Source of the DNA: JAZKHT01 sp040385245
Lineage (GTDB): Bacteria; Pseudomonadota; Alphaproteobacteria; Rhodobacterales; Rhodobacteraceae
Direction of reading: 5' to 3'
NCBI GenBank assembly: GCA_040385245.1
Contig: JAZKHT010000004.1
Span: 186,001 to 250,000 of the forward strand
Length of the DNA: 64,000 bases
This document shows positions 7,894 through 17,501 of the stretch, one piece after another. The notes under the pieces are model-generated. The model did no database searches. It was not told the DNA's origin and worked only from the letters and a program-made list of their open reading frames with translations. The position numbers and the translations under genes are program-made. Numbering within the stretch: the first letter of the stretch is position 1; the number at the start of each line of letters is the position of its first letter.

Positions 7894-9447
7894 CTAACCG
7901 TTGCGCGACCCGCGGCCAAAAGCGGCCCTGAAATCCGACAGACGGAACGCACGGAACAACAGCCCCGCGCCGCCATAGGACAGGATGCCAAGGGTCACCA
8001 GCAGCGCAAGGCCAAGATACCGCCAGCCGTGGGTACCCAGCATCGGCCCCAACATGACCGATCCCAGCCACAGCACAACGCCCATCGTCCCCGACGCGGC
8101 CAGCATCCGGGGCATGCGGCTGCGGAACCGGTCGTCAAACCGGGCCTCGTCCCCCATGCCGCGCGCGCCCAGCCATAACTGCCAGACCATGACCCAGCCC
8201 GACAGCGTCGTGGCAAGGGCCGCGGCGGCAAAGCCGATCACCGGCAGCAGGCCGATGGCAATGGCGGCGTTCACCAGCATCGACACCACGGCGTATTGAA
8301 ATGGGCGCTTGGTGTCTTCGCGCGCATAATAAAGCGGCTGAAAGACCTTGTGCAGCACAAAGGCAGGCAGCCCCGCGCCATAGATCGCCAGGGCCAGTGC
8401 GGTCGCCGCCGCATCATCCGGCCCAAAGGCCCCGCGCTGATACAGAACGGTTGTCAGCGGCAACGCGATCACCATCAGTGCGACAGCGGCAGGCACCGTC
8501 AGCAGCAGCGCAAATTCCGTGCCCCGGTTGAATGATGCCCGCCCGCCATCGGCATCGCCTGCGCGCAGGCGGCGCGACAGGTCGGGCAGCAGCACAGTGC
8601 CGATGGCGATTCCAACCACGCCCAAGGGCAGTTGATACAGACGGTCGGCATAGGACAACCAGGCCACCGCCCCTTCGGTAAAGCTGGCGACCTGACGGCC
8701 CACCAGCAGGTTGATCTGCACCACACCTCCCGCCAGCACGGCCGGGGCGGCAATCAGGGCCAGACGTTTCAGTTCGGGTGTGATCTTTGGCCGACCGGGG
8801 CGAAAGGAAAACCCGATGCGCGACGCGGACCACCAAGTAAACGCAAGCTGTGCGATGCCCGTCAGCGGCACGGTCCAGGCCAGTGTCAGGCCCATGTCCC
8901 AACCCCAATGATCAGCCATCAGCATGGCGGCGATGAACATCAGGTTCATCAGCACGGGCACGAAACTGGCCTCCGTGAACCGGCCAAAAGCGTTCAGCAC
9001 GCCTGACAGCAGCGCGACCAACGAAATGAACAGGATGTAGGAAAACGAGATTCGCCCAAAGGTCACGGCCATGTCGAACCGCACGTCGCCGGCAAAGCCT
9101 GACGCCATCGCCCAGACCAGCCACGGCATGGCCAGCGTTCCAAGAATGGAAAACACCACCAGCACCCCTGCCAGCCCGTTAAAGGCATCGCGGGCAAAGC
9201 CGCGCGCGTCTTCGCCGCCTTCCAGCTTTTTGGCGAACATCGGCACAAAGGCCATGTTGAACGCGCCTTCGGCAAAAAAGCGGCGGAACATGTTGGGCAG
9301 GGAAAAGGCGATCAGGAACGCCTCGGCCACCGGGCCCGCGCCCAGATAGGCGGCCATCATCACATCGCGGGCAAAGCCCGCACCGCGTGACAGCAACGTC
9401 CAGCCGCCGACCGTCAGGATGGACCGGATCAGCCGGATCGGTTTCAT
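7894..9447 (-). CDS. murJ: Lipid II flippase MurJ (MviN)
   Basis: Inner-membrane MOP-superfamily transporter that flips lipid II to the periplasmic face for peptidoglycan synthesis. The 517-residue product is hydrophobic throughout, consistent with 14 helices. It starts with the typical RSILTVGGWTLLSRGAGFAR and AEAFLIAFSLPNMFRRFFAEGAFNMAFVP, the charged central-cavity helix of MurJ. The ATG overlaps the glnD stop by four bases (ATGA), so glnD and murJ are translationally coupled. This pairing is common in alphaproteobacteria. Confidence 0.95.
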   Translation of the reverse strand: MKPIRLIRSILTVGGWTLLSRGAGFARDVMMAAYLGAGPVAEAFLIAFSLPNMFRRFFAEGAFNMAFVPMFAKKLEGGEDARGFARDAFNGLAGVLVVFSILGTLAMPWLVWAMASGFAGDVRFDMAVTFGRISFSYILFISLVALLSGVLNAFGRFTEASFVPVLMNLMFIAAMLMADHWGWDMGLTLAWTVPLTGIAQLAFTWWSASRIGFSFRPGRPKITPELKRLALIAAPAVLAGGVVQINLLVGRQVASFTEGAVAWLSYADRLYQLPLGVVGIAIGTVLLPDLSRRLRAGDADGGRASFNRGTEFALLLTVPAAVALMVIALPLTTVLYQRGAFGPDDAAATALALAIYGAGLPAFVLHKVFQPLYYAREDTKRPFQYAVVSMLVNAAIAIGLLPVIGFAAAALATTLSGWVMVWQLWLGARGMGDEARFDDRFRSRMPRMLAASGTMGVVLWLGSVMLGPMLGTHGWRYLGLALLVTLGILSYGGAGLLFRAFRLSDFRAAFGRGSRNG

Positions 9448-12236
9448 CTTTGCGCCCGTTCCGCGCCTTCGACGACAGCCTGTCGCAGTTTGCGCTCTAA
9501 CGCCTCTTGCTTGGATTTCGCGTGCAGTTTCAGGCCGAACATGTCCTTGACATAGAAGGTATCGACCACCTGCGCGCCAAAGGTCGCGATCACGGCGCTG
9601 GCGATGTAGATGTTGTTGGCGGCCAGCGTGCGGGTCAGATCATACAGCAATCCGGGGCGGTCGCGGGTGTCCACCTCGATGATCGTGTAGATTTCCGATC
9701 CTTCGTTGTCGAAAATGATGTGGGTCGGAAAGCGGAACTCGCGTTCGCGTTTCTTGACCTTGTCGCGGTCCTTCAACGCCTCGCGCGCCTTGACCTCGCC
9801 GCGCAAGGTCTTGCCGATCATCTGGCTCAGGCGGGGCAGGCGGGCCACTTCGTAGGGTTTGCCGTCGGCGTCCTGCACCCAGAACACCGCCGTCGCATAG
9901 CCGTCCTTTGATGTATAGGTGCGCGCATCCACGACGTTGGCCCCCACCAAAGCCAGCGCCCCGGCCAGACGGCTGAAGATGCCCGGATGATCGGCCAGTG
10001 CGAAACAGGCGCGGGTGGCATCGCGGTCGGCGTCGGGATGCAGGTCGATGCGGATTTCGTTGTCGGGCAGGCCCTGCAACAGGCGGGCAAAGACCATGTG
10101 GGTGTCGGTGGACAAGCCCTGCCAATAGGGCGCGTAATGGCGGCCGGTTTCGTGGGCCAGCGCATCCTCGGTCCAGTCGGGCAGCCGGTCGCGCAGGGCG
10201 CGCTTTGCCTCGTCCTCGCGGTTTTCGCGGTTCAGGGTTTCAAGCCCGGCATCCAGCGCCTGCGACGTGTCGCGGTACAACTGGCGCAGCAGCATGGCCT
10301 TCCAGTTATTCCAGGTGCCGGGGCCGACACCGCGGATATCGCAGACGGTCAGCACGGTCAAAAGGTCCAGCCTGCGGCGGGTTTTCACAGCCTTTGCAAA
10401 GTCGCGGACCGTGCGCGGATCGCCGATGTCGCGCTTTTGCGCCATATCGGACATCAGCAGATGATAGCGCACCAGCCATTCGACGGTTTCCGATTCCTCG
10501 GGCGTCAGACCAAGGCGGGGGCAGACGCGGCGGGCGATCTGCGCGCCGATGATGGAATGATCCTCGGGGCGGCCCTTGCCGATGTCGTGCAGCAGCAGGG
10601 CGACATAGATCACCGTGCGGTTCACGCCCTCTTTCAGGATGCGGCTGACGATGGGCAGCTCTTCGACCAGTTCTTCACGTTCGATCTGGGCCAGGATGCT
10701 GATGGTCTGGATGATGTGTTCGTCCACCGTGTAATGGTGATAGACGTTGAACTGCATCATCGCGACGATGGGTTCGAATTCAGGGATAAACGCCCCCAGC
10801 ACACCCAGTTCGTTCATCCGGCGCAGGGCGCGTTCGGGGTTGCCGTGCTTGAGCATCAGGTTCAGGAAAATCTGCCCCGCCTCGGGATTGTCGCGCACGC
10901 TGTCATCGATCAGGTCGATATGTGCGGCCAGTAGGCGCATGACGTTGGGATGCAACAGATAACCCGTGCGCAGCGCCTCTTCAAACACGCGCAGCAGGTT
11001 CAGCTTGTCCTTCAGAAAGGCGGCAGGGTCGGTCACATCCAGCCGTCCCTGCACCAGCGTATAGCCGGGCGGAGCCTTTTTCGTGCGGCGGAACATGTCG
11101 CGCAGGCTGGCCTCGGGCTTGGCGTGGCGCGCTTCAAGCTGGGTCAGGAACACGCGGGTCAGTTCGCCGACGCGGGTGGCGTGGCGAAAGTAATCCTGCA
11201 TGAAATGTTCGACCGCGCGGCGACCGCCACTGTCGCGATAGCCCATGCGGGCGGCCACTTCGACCTGCTGGTCAAAGGTCAGCTGATCCATCGCTCGGCC
11301 CGTGACATAGTGCAGATGGCATCGCACAGCCCAGAGGAATTCTTCGGCGCGGGCAAACACGTCGAATTCGTCGCGGGTCAAAAGCCCCGCCTGCACCAAC
11401 CCTTCGGAGCTGCTGACGCGGTGCAGATATTTCCCGATCCAATACAGGGTTTGCAGATCGCGAAGGCCGCCCTTGCCCTCTTTCACGTTGGGTTCCAGCA
11501 CATAGCGCTGGCCGCCCTGACGGCGGTGCCGTTCTGCGCGTTCGGCCAGCTTTGCCTCGATGAACTCCGGCCCGGTGGTGCGGAAAAGATCGCCCCACAG
11601 CCGGTCGCCCAGTTCGGTGGCAAGGGGTTCATGGCCCGCGATGAAACGGTGTTCCAGCAGGGCGGTGCGGATAGTGATGTCATCCTTGCCCAAGCGCAGG
11701 CAATCCTTGACCGTGCGGCTGGCGTGACCGACCTTCAGCTTCAGATCCCAAAGCATATACAGCATGGATTCGACCACGCTTTCGGCCCAGGGCGTGACCT
11801 TCCACGGGGTCAGGAACAGCAGGTCCACATCCGAATGGGGTGCCATTTCGGCCCGGCCATAACCGCCCACGGCCAGAACGGCGATGCGCTCCGCCTCGGT
11901 CGGGTTGGACAGGCGGTGCAGGTGTTCAGTCGCCACACGAAAGGCAGTGATCACCAGCCCGTCGGTCAGCCAGGCCTGCGCGCGCACCATCGCGCGGGCG
12001 GCGTGGGGGCGGGCGGCAAAGGCCGCTTCAAGCGCTGCGTTGCCCTTGGCCTTGGCGTCAATCAGGTGACGCACAGCCAGCGCGCGGGCAGCGCGGTGGT
12101 CGGGCGCATCCGCCAGTTCGGCGGCGATGGCCGCATAGAGCGCACCCATGTCAACGATAGCGGCCCCGGGAAGGATCATATCCTGTACCGGGGCCGGGGA
12201 TGAGGTCGGGGGGGCGGCCGCGTGGGCCTTTGACAT
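9444..12236 (-). CDS. glnD: Bifunctional PII uridylyltransferase/uridylyl-removing enzyme GlnD
   Basis: Nitrogen sensor that uridylylates PII proteins when glutamine is low and removes UMP when it is high. The 930-residue product has in order a nucleotidyltransferase domain (GGYGRAEMAPHSDVDLLFL, about 124-142), the GlnD PII-uridylyltransferase helical domain, an HD hydrolase domain (LLLHDIGKGRPEDHS) and two C-terminal ACT domains that sense glutamine. The start at 12236 (MSKAHAAAPP) is preferred because the longer frame overlaps the next gene upstream. No clear Shine-Dalgarno precedes it, so an internal start (MILPGAAIVDM) remains possible. murJ follows with overlap. Confidence 0.93.
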   Translation of the reverse strand: MSKAHAAAPPTSSPAPVQDMILPGAAIVDMGALYAAIAAELADAPDHRAARALAVRHLIDAKAKGNAALEAAFAARPHAARAMVRAQAWLTDGLVITAFRVATEHLHRLSNPTEAERIAVLAVGGYGRAEMAPHSDVDLLFLTPWKVTPWAESVVESMLYMLWDLKLKVGHASRTVKDCLRLGKDDITIRTALLEHRFIAGHEPLATELGDRLWGDLFRTTGPEFIEAKLAERAERHRRQGGQRYVLEPNVKEGKGGLRDLQTLYWIGKYLHRVSSSEGLVQAGLLTRDEFDVFARAEEFLWAVRCHLHYVTGRAMDQLTFDQQVEVAARMGYRDSGGRRAVEHFMQDYFRHATRVGELTRVFLTQLEARHAKPEASLRDMFRRTKKAPPGYTLVQGRLDVTDPAAFLKDKLNLLRVFEEALRTGYLLHPNVMRLLAAHIDLIDDSVRDNPEAGQIFLNLMLKHGNPERALRRMNELGVLGAFIPEFEPIVAMMQFNVYHHYTVDEHIIQTISILAQIEREELVEELPIVSRILKEGVNRTVIYVALLLHDIGKGRPEDHSIIGAQIARRVCPRLGLTPEESETVEWLVRYHLLMSDMAQKRDIGDPRTVRDFAKAVKTRRRLDLLTVLTVCDIRGVGPGTWNNWKAMLLRQLYRDTSQALDAGLETLNRENREDEAKRALRDRLPDWTEDALAHETGRHYAPYWQGLSTDTHMVFARLLQGLPDNEIRIDLHPDADRDATRACFALADHPGIFSRLAGALALVGANVVDARTYTSKDGYATAVFWVQDADGKPYEVARLPRLSQMIGKTLRGEVKAREALKDRDKVKKREREFRFPTHIIFDNEGSEIYTIIEVDTRDRPGLLYDLTRTLAANNIYIASAVIATFGAQVVDTFYVKDMFGLKLHAKSKQEALERKLRQAVVEGAERAQR

Positions 12237-12252
12237 GGTCGAAGATGCCCGG

Positions 12253-13425
12253 TCAGAAGCCCGCGCCGCCAAAGCTGCGCGGGGCAGGATCTACGACAAC
12301 CAGCTGGTTGTTGCGGATTTGCGCCACGGCAAGCCCGCGGTCGTTGGTGCCGTCGCCGCGAAGACGGAAGATGCCGTTCACGCCGACAAAGCCAGCACCC
12401 TGCGTCAGGGCCGCAGTGGACAGGCCAGTGTCCCCGCCCCGCTTCAACAGCGCGCCTATGGCGGCAATGCCGTCATAGGCAAGGCCCGAAATCGGATGGG
12501 GTGCCTCGCCAAAGGCGGTCTGGTAGCGGTTTTGGTATTGGGCATAGAGGCCGGGATCGGGCAGCGCGAACCATCCGCCCTGCACGCCCGGAAGTGCCAG
12601 CGTCGCAGCCGGAATGTCCCAACGGGTCAGACCGATGTATTGCGTTGTGGCAGGATTGACGCCGTTTTCGGACAAAAGCTGCGACAGCAAGGGAAGGGCC
12701 CCGGCGGTGTCTGCGGTCAGGAACACCGACTGCGCCCCACTGGATTTGGCCTGTGACGCGATCCCCGGAACCGCCTGCACGATCCCGTTTTGCGAGAATT
12801 CATAGCTGCCGACGGCCACCACAGACCCACCAGATTGCGCGACGCCCCGTTCGATTGCGGCGCGCCCCAGATTGCCAGCGGTGTTGCGGTCATGGACCAC
12901 CATTACCCGGCCCTTGCCATTCTTGACGGCAAAGGCGCCCAAGCGGCGCGCCGTGTTGTCAAAGGTCGGCCCAAGGATAAAGACGTTGCCGCCCGCAATG
13001 GCCGGGTTGTTGGAAAAGCTGAGGACGCTGACCCCGCTCGAGGCGACGGCGACGCCCGCTGCGTTCGCCTCTTCGGCGAAGACCGGGCCAAGGATGATCT
13101 GCGCACCTTCCTGCACGGCCTTCAGCGCCATGGCCTGCGCCTGGCCGGGCTGACCTGCGGTGGAATAGACGCGCAGGTCGATGCGGTCGGTGCCAAGGTC
13201 GGAAATCGCCAGCCGGGCCGCGTTCTGCAAGCTGCGGGCAAGAAGTTCATCCCCTGCCTGACCCGATCCCGCAGGCACCAGCAAGGCGACAGCGACCGTA
13301 TCGCCCGAACCGGGAACGGGACCCGTGGCCGTTCCGACCGGCTGACAGGCGGCAAGCGCCACGGCGGACAGAAGGGCGGCAATCTGGACCAGCGACTTGC
13401 GGGCCCGGCGCAAAACGGACAACAT
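12253..13425 (-). CDS. Penicillin-binding protein activator-like lipoprotein
   Basis: Lipoprotein of 390 residues with a type 1 periplasmic-binding fold, like the C-terminal half of LpoA, which activates PBP1A in gammaproteobacteria. The signal peptide ends in the lipobox LAAC, with Cys27 as the lipidated residue. The body resembles branched-chain amino-acid receptors (GPVFAEEANAAGVAVASSGV, VMVVHDRNTAGNLGRAAIERG). The start at 13425 has GAGG six bases upstream; an alternative ATG lies six bases further up at 13431. It is divergent from rsmI, the same arrangement as lpoA-rsmI-yraN elsewhere, which is the main support for the role. Confidence 0.82.
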   Translation of the reverse strand: MLSVLRRARKSLVQIAALLSAVALAACQPVGTATGPVPGSGDTVAVALLVPAGSGQAGDELLARSLQNAARLAISDLGTDRIDLRVYSTAGQPGQAQAMALKAVQEGAQIILGPVFAEEANAAGVAVASSGVSVLSFSNNPAIAGGNVFILGPTFDNTARRLGAFAVKNGKGRVMVVHDRNTAGNLGRAAIERGVAQSGGSVVAVGSYEFSQNGIVQAVPGIASQAKSSGAQSVFLTADTAGALPLLSQLLSENGVNPATTQYIGLTRWDIPAATLALPGVQGGWFALPDPGLYAQYQNRYQTAFGEAPHPISGLAYDGIAAIGALLKRGGDTGLSTAALTQGAGFVGVNGIFRLRGDGTNDRGLAVAQIRNNQLVVVDPAPRSFGGAGF

Positions 13426-13534
13426 GGACATCCTCACTTTTAAGGTGCGGCGGAGTGGCGGCACGGCATAGACAAGTGCTTTGCAGCGTAAGGTGTTCCT
13501 CCGTGGAAGTAAACTTGTCAGGGGAGCATCGGCC

Positions 13535-14407
13535 ATGACCATCGGCAGCCCGTCTTCGGACCGCCGCCCCATCGTGCCGGGGCTGCATCTGGTTGCAACC
13601 CCGATTGGGGCCGCGCGTGATATCACCTTGCGCGCGCTGGATATTCTGGGCGGTGCCGATGTTTTGGCCGCCGAAGACACCCGCACCCTGCGGCATCTGA
13701 TGGAGATCCACGGCATCCCTGTCGGCGACCGTCCGCTTGTGCCCTGCCACGACCATAACGAAGCGGCGGCAACACCGCGCCTGCTGCGCGCCCTGCACGA
13801 AGGCAAGTCGGTGGCCTACGCATCCGAGGCGGGAACGCCACTGGTGTCGGACCCCGGGTTTCAACTGGCCCGGGCCGCAATTGCCGAAGGATTGCCCGTG
13901 CTGGCCGCCCCCGGACCATCGGCGGTGCTGTGCGCGCTGACGGTGTCGGGCCTGCCCAGCGACCGGTTCCTGTTTGCAGGATTTCCGCCCGCGGCAAAAG
14001 GTGCGCGACTGACGTTTCTGGCAGACCTGGCACCGATACAGGCAACGCTGATCCTGTATGAATCGCCCAAGCGCGTTAACCGATTGTTGGAAGAATTGTC
14101 GCAATCTATGGGGGAAGGAAGATACGCTGCAGTGTGCCGAGAGTTGACGAAGCGATTCGAAAAGGTTTCGCGCGGCACGCTGGGTGAATTGGCAGACGCT
14201 TTCCGGGGGCGCGCCGTAAAGGGCGAAATCGTCGTTCTTGTCGACCGCGCCCCGGTGATCAAGGCGGATGGTCTGACGGTGGATGCGGCTTTGGACGATG
14301 CGTTGAAGACGATGTCGGTAAAGGATGCCGCGGCCTCGGTGGCCGAAGCGTTGGGTCTGCCACGGCGTGAAGTGTATCAGGTGGCGTTGCAAAGGGCTGG
14401 AAAATGA
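13535..14407 (+). CDS. rsmI: 16S rRNA 2'-O-ribose C1402 methyltransferase RsmI
   Basis: SAM-dependent methyltransferase of the tetrapyrrole-methylase (SPOUT-unrelated) fold that methylates the ribose of C1402 in 16S rRNA. The 290-residue product has the N-terminal PGLHLVATPIGAARDITLRA, VLAAEDTRTLRHLM and the family stretch EAGTPLVSDPGFQLARAA. The start at 13535 is chosen because AGGGGAG lies upstream and the protein then begins just before PGLHLVATPIG. The stop overlaps the yraN start (ATGA). Confidence 0.96.
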   Translation: MTIGSPSSDRRPIVPGLHLVATPIGAARDITLRALDILGGADVLAAEDTRTLRHLMEIHGIPVGDRPLVPCHDHNEAAATPRLLRALHEGKSVAYASEAGTPLVSDPGFQLARAAIAEGLPVLAAPGPSAVLCALTVSGLPSDRFLFAGFPPAAKGARLTFLADLAPIQATLILYESPKRVNRLLEELSQSMGEGRYAAVCRELTKRFEKVSRGTLGELADAFRGRAVKGEIVVLVDRAPVIKADGLTVDAALDDALKTMSVKDAAASVAEALGLPRREVYQVALQRAGK

Positions 14408-14757
14408 GCGGGGCACGGTCTTATCACGCCGGTTTGGCAGCGGAAGAATCGGTTGCGCAGCTATATACGCGATCGGGACGGGCTGTGTGCGCGCGACGGT
14501 GGCGCGGCACGGGTGGCGAGATTGACCTGATTGCCCGTGATGGGGCTGAGGTCATCTTTATCGAGGTCAAGCAAAGTTCTACCCATGCGCAGGCTGCGGA
14601 ACATCTGACACCGCGCCAGATGGCCCGCATCTACGCAACGGGATCGGAATTTCTGGCAGGTGAACCCCAGGGCCAACTGACCGACGTGCGCATTGACGTG
14701 GCGCTGGTCGATGGGGCTGGGCGGATTGAGATTCTGGAAAACGCCTACGCAGCCTGA
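14404..14757 (+). CDS. yraN: YraN family protein (UPF0102, endonuclease-like fold)
   Basis: Small 117-residue protein with a restriction-endonuclease-like fold and no settled role; a link to DNA repair or uptake has been suggested for the family. The core catalytic-type pattern is present: GGEIDLIARDG (residues 37-47, Glu39 and Asp41) followed by FIEVKQSS (52-59, Glu54 and Lys56). It overlaps rsmI by four bases and precedes gshB, the conserved rsmI-yraN-gshB order. Confidence 0.92.
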   Translation: MSGARSYHAGLAAEESVAQLYTRSGRAVCARRWRGTGGEIDLIARDGAEVIFIEVKQSSTHAQAAEHLTPRQMARIYATGSEFLAGEPQGQLTDVRIDVALVDGAGRIEILENAYAA

Positions 14758-14817
14758 GCGGTTTGCATCCGGCGCGCGCATGGTTCATCAAGGGGTGTTC
14801 TGACCCGGAGACGTCAC

Positions 14818-15762
14818 ATGCCGCTAAAGGTTGCCCTGCAGATGGACCCGATCGGGTCAGTCAATATCAACGCCGACAGCACGTTCCGCATCGCGCTTGA
14901 AGCGCAAGCGCGGGGGCATTCGTTGTTCTTCTATACCCCGGACCGCTTGGCCTTTGTCGAAGGGCGGGTTGTGGCGCGCGGGTGGCCGGTCGAGGTGCGG
15001 CGTGAGATTGGCAATCACGTCACCTACGGCGACGAGACCGAGGTGGATTTGAGCGAATTCGACGTGGTCTGGTTGCGGCAGGACCCACCGTTCGACATGG
15101 GATATATCACGACGACCCATCTGCTGGAGATGATCCATCCCCGGACGCTGGTGGTGAACGACCCGTTCTGGGTGCGCAACAGCCCGGAAAAGCTGTTGGT
15201 GTTGCGGTTTCCGGATCTGATCCCGCCCACGGCCATCGCGCGCGATCTGGCGACGATCCGCGCGTTCAAGGCACGGCACGGGGATATCATCCTCAAGCCG
15301 CTGTATGGCAACGGCGGGGCGGGCGTGTTCCGGCTGGACCCGAATGACCGCAATCTTTCGTCGCTGCACGAGTTGTTCACCAGCATGAGCCGTGAGCCGC
15401 TGATCGTGCAGAAGTTTCTGCCCGACGTGGCCAAGGGCGACAAGCGGGTGATCCTGGTCGATGGCGAGCCGGTGGGGGCCATCAACCGCGTGCCCCAGGC
15501 GGGTGAGACGCGGTCGAACATGCATGTTGGCGGGCGACCCGAAAAGATAGGTCTGACCGCCCGCGATCTGGAGATTTGCGCCGCCATCGGCCCGGTGTTG
15601 AAGGAAAAGGGGCAGGTTTTTGTCGGCATCGACGTGATCGGCGATTATCTGACCGAGATCAACGTGACCTCGCCCACCGGGTTGCAGGAGTTGGAGCGGT
15701 TTGACGGCACCAACGCCAGCGCCCGGATCTGGGAGGTGATCGAGGCGAAGCGGGGGCTGTAA
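14818..15762 (+). CDS. gshB: Glutathione synthetase
   Basis: ATP-grasp ligase that joins gamma-glutamylcysteine and glycine in the cytoplasm, the second step of glutathione synthesis. The 314-residue product has the N-terminal GSH-synthase domain (VALQMDPIGSVNINADSTFR), the ATP-grasp core (DIILKPLYGNGGAGVFRLDP) and the C-terminal metal/substrate stretch YLTEINVTSPTGLQELERF. Length is typical. GGAG lies about nine bases before the ATG. It is the last gene of the rsmI-yraN-gshB unit, 60 bases after yraN. Confidence 0.97.
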   Translation: MPLKVALQMDPIGSVNINADSTFRIALEAQARGHSLFFYTPDRLAFVEGRVVARGWPVEVRREIGNHVTYGDETEVDLSEFDVVWLRQDPPFDMGYITTTHLLEMIHPRTLVVNDPFWVRNSPEKLLVLRFPDLIPPTAIARDLATIRAFKARHGDIILKPLYGNGGAGVFRLDPNDRNLSSLHELFTSMSREPLIVQKFLPDVAKGDKRVILVDGEPVGAINRVPQAGETRSNMHVGGRPEKIGLTARDLEICAAIGPVLKEKGQVFVGIDVIGDYLTEINVTSPTGLQELERFDGTNASARIWEVIEAKRGL

Positions 15763-15798
15763 GCGCCGCTCCGACAATCCATCGAATGGACCGCGCGC

Positions 15799-17313
15799 TT
15801 AGCCCTGTTTGCCCAAGGCGATCCGGTAGCTGACGGCCTCGGCCACATGCGGACGGCGGACATTGGCAGAGCCGTCCAGATCGGCGATGGTGCGCGCGAC
15901 CCGAAGGACGCGGTGGTAGCCGCGCGCTGACAGGCCGAACCGTTCCGCCACGCGGGTCAACAGCGCGCGCCCTTCGTCATCGGGCGAGGCGACCTGTTCC
16001 AGCATCCGCCCTTCCATGTCGGCATTGACACGCATACCGGTATGCCCTGCAAACCGCGCGTCTTGCAGGGCGCGCGCACCACGCACCCGTGCCGCCACAG
16101 TGGCAGAGTTGTCCCCCGTGGCGGGCAGGTCAAGGTCGGTGTAGGCGACGGGTGGCACTTCGACCCGCAGATCGAACCGGTCCATCAGCGGGCCGGAGAT
16201 GCGCCCCAGATAGTCGTCGCCGCAGATCGGGGCCTTGGCACAGGCGCGGGCGGGATCGGTCATGTAGCCGCATTTGCAGGGGTTCGCCGCCGCGACCAGC
16301 AGGAACCGGCACGGATAGCGGATATGGGCATTGGCGCGCGCGACCACCACCTCGCCGGTTTCGATCGGTTGGCGCAGGGTTTCCAATACGGGCCTTGCGA
16401 ACTCGGGGAATTCGTCCAAGAACAGCACGCCATTGTGGGCAAGGGATATTTCGCCCGGTTTGGCCCCCTTGCCACCCCCCACGATGGCCGCCATCGACGC
16501 GGTGTGGTGCGGTTCGCGAAAGGGCCGTGTGCGCGAGATGCCGCCTTCGGACAACAGCCCTGCCAGCGAGTGGATCATGGAGGTTTCCAGCGCCTCCACC
16601 GCCGAAAGCGGGGGCAGAATGCCGCCGAGACGCGCGGCCAACATCGATTTGCCCGAACCCGGTGTGCCGACCATCAGCATGTGGTGCCGACCGGCGGCGG
16701 CGATTTCCAGCGCGCGTTTGGCGCGTTCCTGACCCTTGACCTCGGCCATATCGCGCGCCCCTGGATCGGCGATCACCTCGCCTGCTTCGGCCGGGGTCAG
16801 GGGGGATTGGCCGGTGTAGTGGCGGACCACCTCGTCCAATGACCCTGCGGCCAGCACTTCGCAGGCACCGACCCAGGCGGCCTCGGCCCCGCAGGCGCGG
16901 GGGCACAGCAGGGCGCGGTGTTCGGCGGCAGCGGCCATCGCGGCGGGCAGCGCCCCGATGACCGCGATCAGCCGCCCGTCAAGCGACAACTCGCCCAACG
17001 CGACGGTGCCTTCGACCTCGTCCTTGGGGATGATTTCAAGGGCAGCCAGCAATGCCAGCGCGATGGGCAGATCGAAGTGCGACCCTTCCTTTGGCAGGTC
17101 GGCAGGTGACAGGTTCACCGTAATCCGCTTTGAGGGCAGGGCGATCGACATGGACGACAGTGCCGCGCGGACCCGTTCCTTTGCCTCGGACACGGCCTTG
17201 TCGGGCAGGCCGACGATTCCGAAATAGGGCATCCCCGCCGAGACGGCGCATTGCACCTCGACCATGCGCGCGTCCACCCCTTCGAAGGCCACCGTGAAGG
17301 CCCGAGCAACCAT
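15799..17313 (-). CDS. YifB/ComM family AAA ATPase (Mg-chelatase-like)
   Basis: Hexameric AAA+ helicase-like ATPase. The ComM members promote branch migration during integration of transformed DNA. The 504-residue product has an N-terminal Lon-like domain (about 20-145), a Walker A GTPGSGKS (216-223), the Walker B region NGVLFLDEFPEF and a C-terminal zinc-cysteine cluster (CKCGY...CAKAPICG). The convergent gene gshB ends 36 bases away. Whether it works in DNA uptake here cannot be told, since no competence genes lie in the window. Confidence 0.93.
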   Translation of the reverse strand: MVARAFTVAFEGVDARMVEVQCAVSAGMPYFGIVGLPDKAVSEAKERVRAALSSMSIALPSKRITVNLSPADLPKEGSHFDLPIALALLAALEIIPKDEVEGTVALGELSLDGRLIAVIGALPAAMAAAAEHRALLCPRACGAEAAWVGACEVLAAGSLDEVVRHYTGQSPLTPAEAGEVIADPGARDMAEVKGQERAKRALEIAAAGRHHMLMVGTPGSGKSMLAARLGGILPPLSAVEALETSMIHSLAGLLSEGGISRTRPFREPHHTASMAAIVGGGKGAKPGEISLAHNGVLFLDEFPEFARPVLETLRQPIETGEVVVARANAHIRYPCRFLLVAAANPCKCGYMTDPARACAKAPICGDDYLGRISGPLMDRFDLRVEVPPVAYTDLDLPATGDNSATVAARVRGARALQDARFAGHTGMRVNADMEGRMLEQVASPDDEGRALLTRVAERFGLSARGYHRVLRVARTIADLDGSANVRRPHVAEAVSYRIALGKQG

Positions 17314-17501
17314 GGTTCCACCCCCTGAACACAGCCTTAGCGGTATGGGGTAATGGTTGATGAAGGGTTAAGATTGTGGATGCGGAGGGCGGTGCTGCGA
17401 CTGCGAACGGGGCATGCGCCAGAAGGATCGACGGATTGCGTGTGACCAGTGGACGGAAAGCAGGCGCGGCGCGATGGTGCCGCTGGGCAACCCCTTTCGG
17501 G

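Noticed and set aside
10740..10800. GGTTCGAATTC resembling a tRNA T-loop
   Set aside because: It lies inside glnD in frame, with no acceptor or anticodon stems around it.
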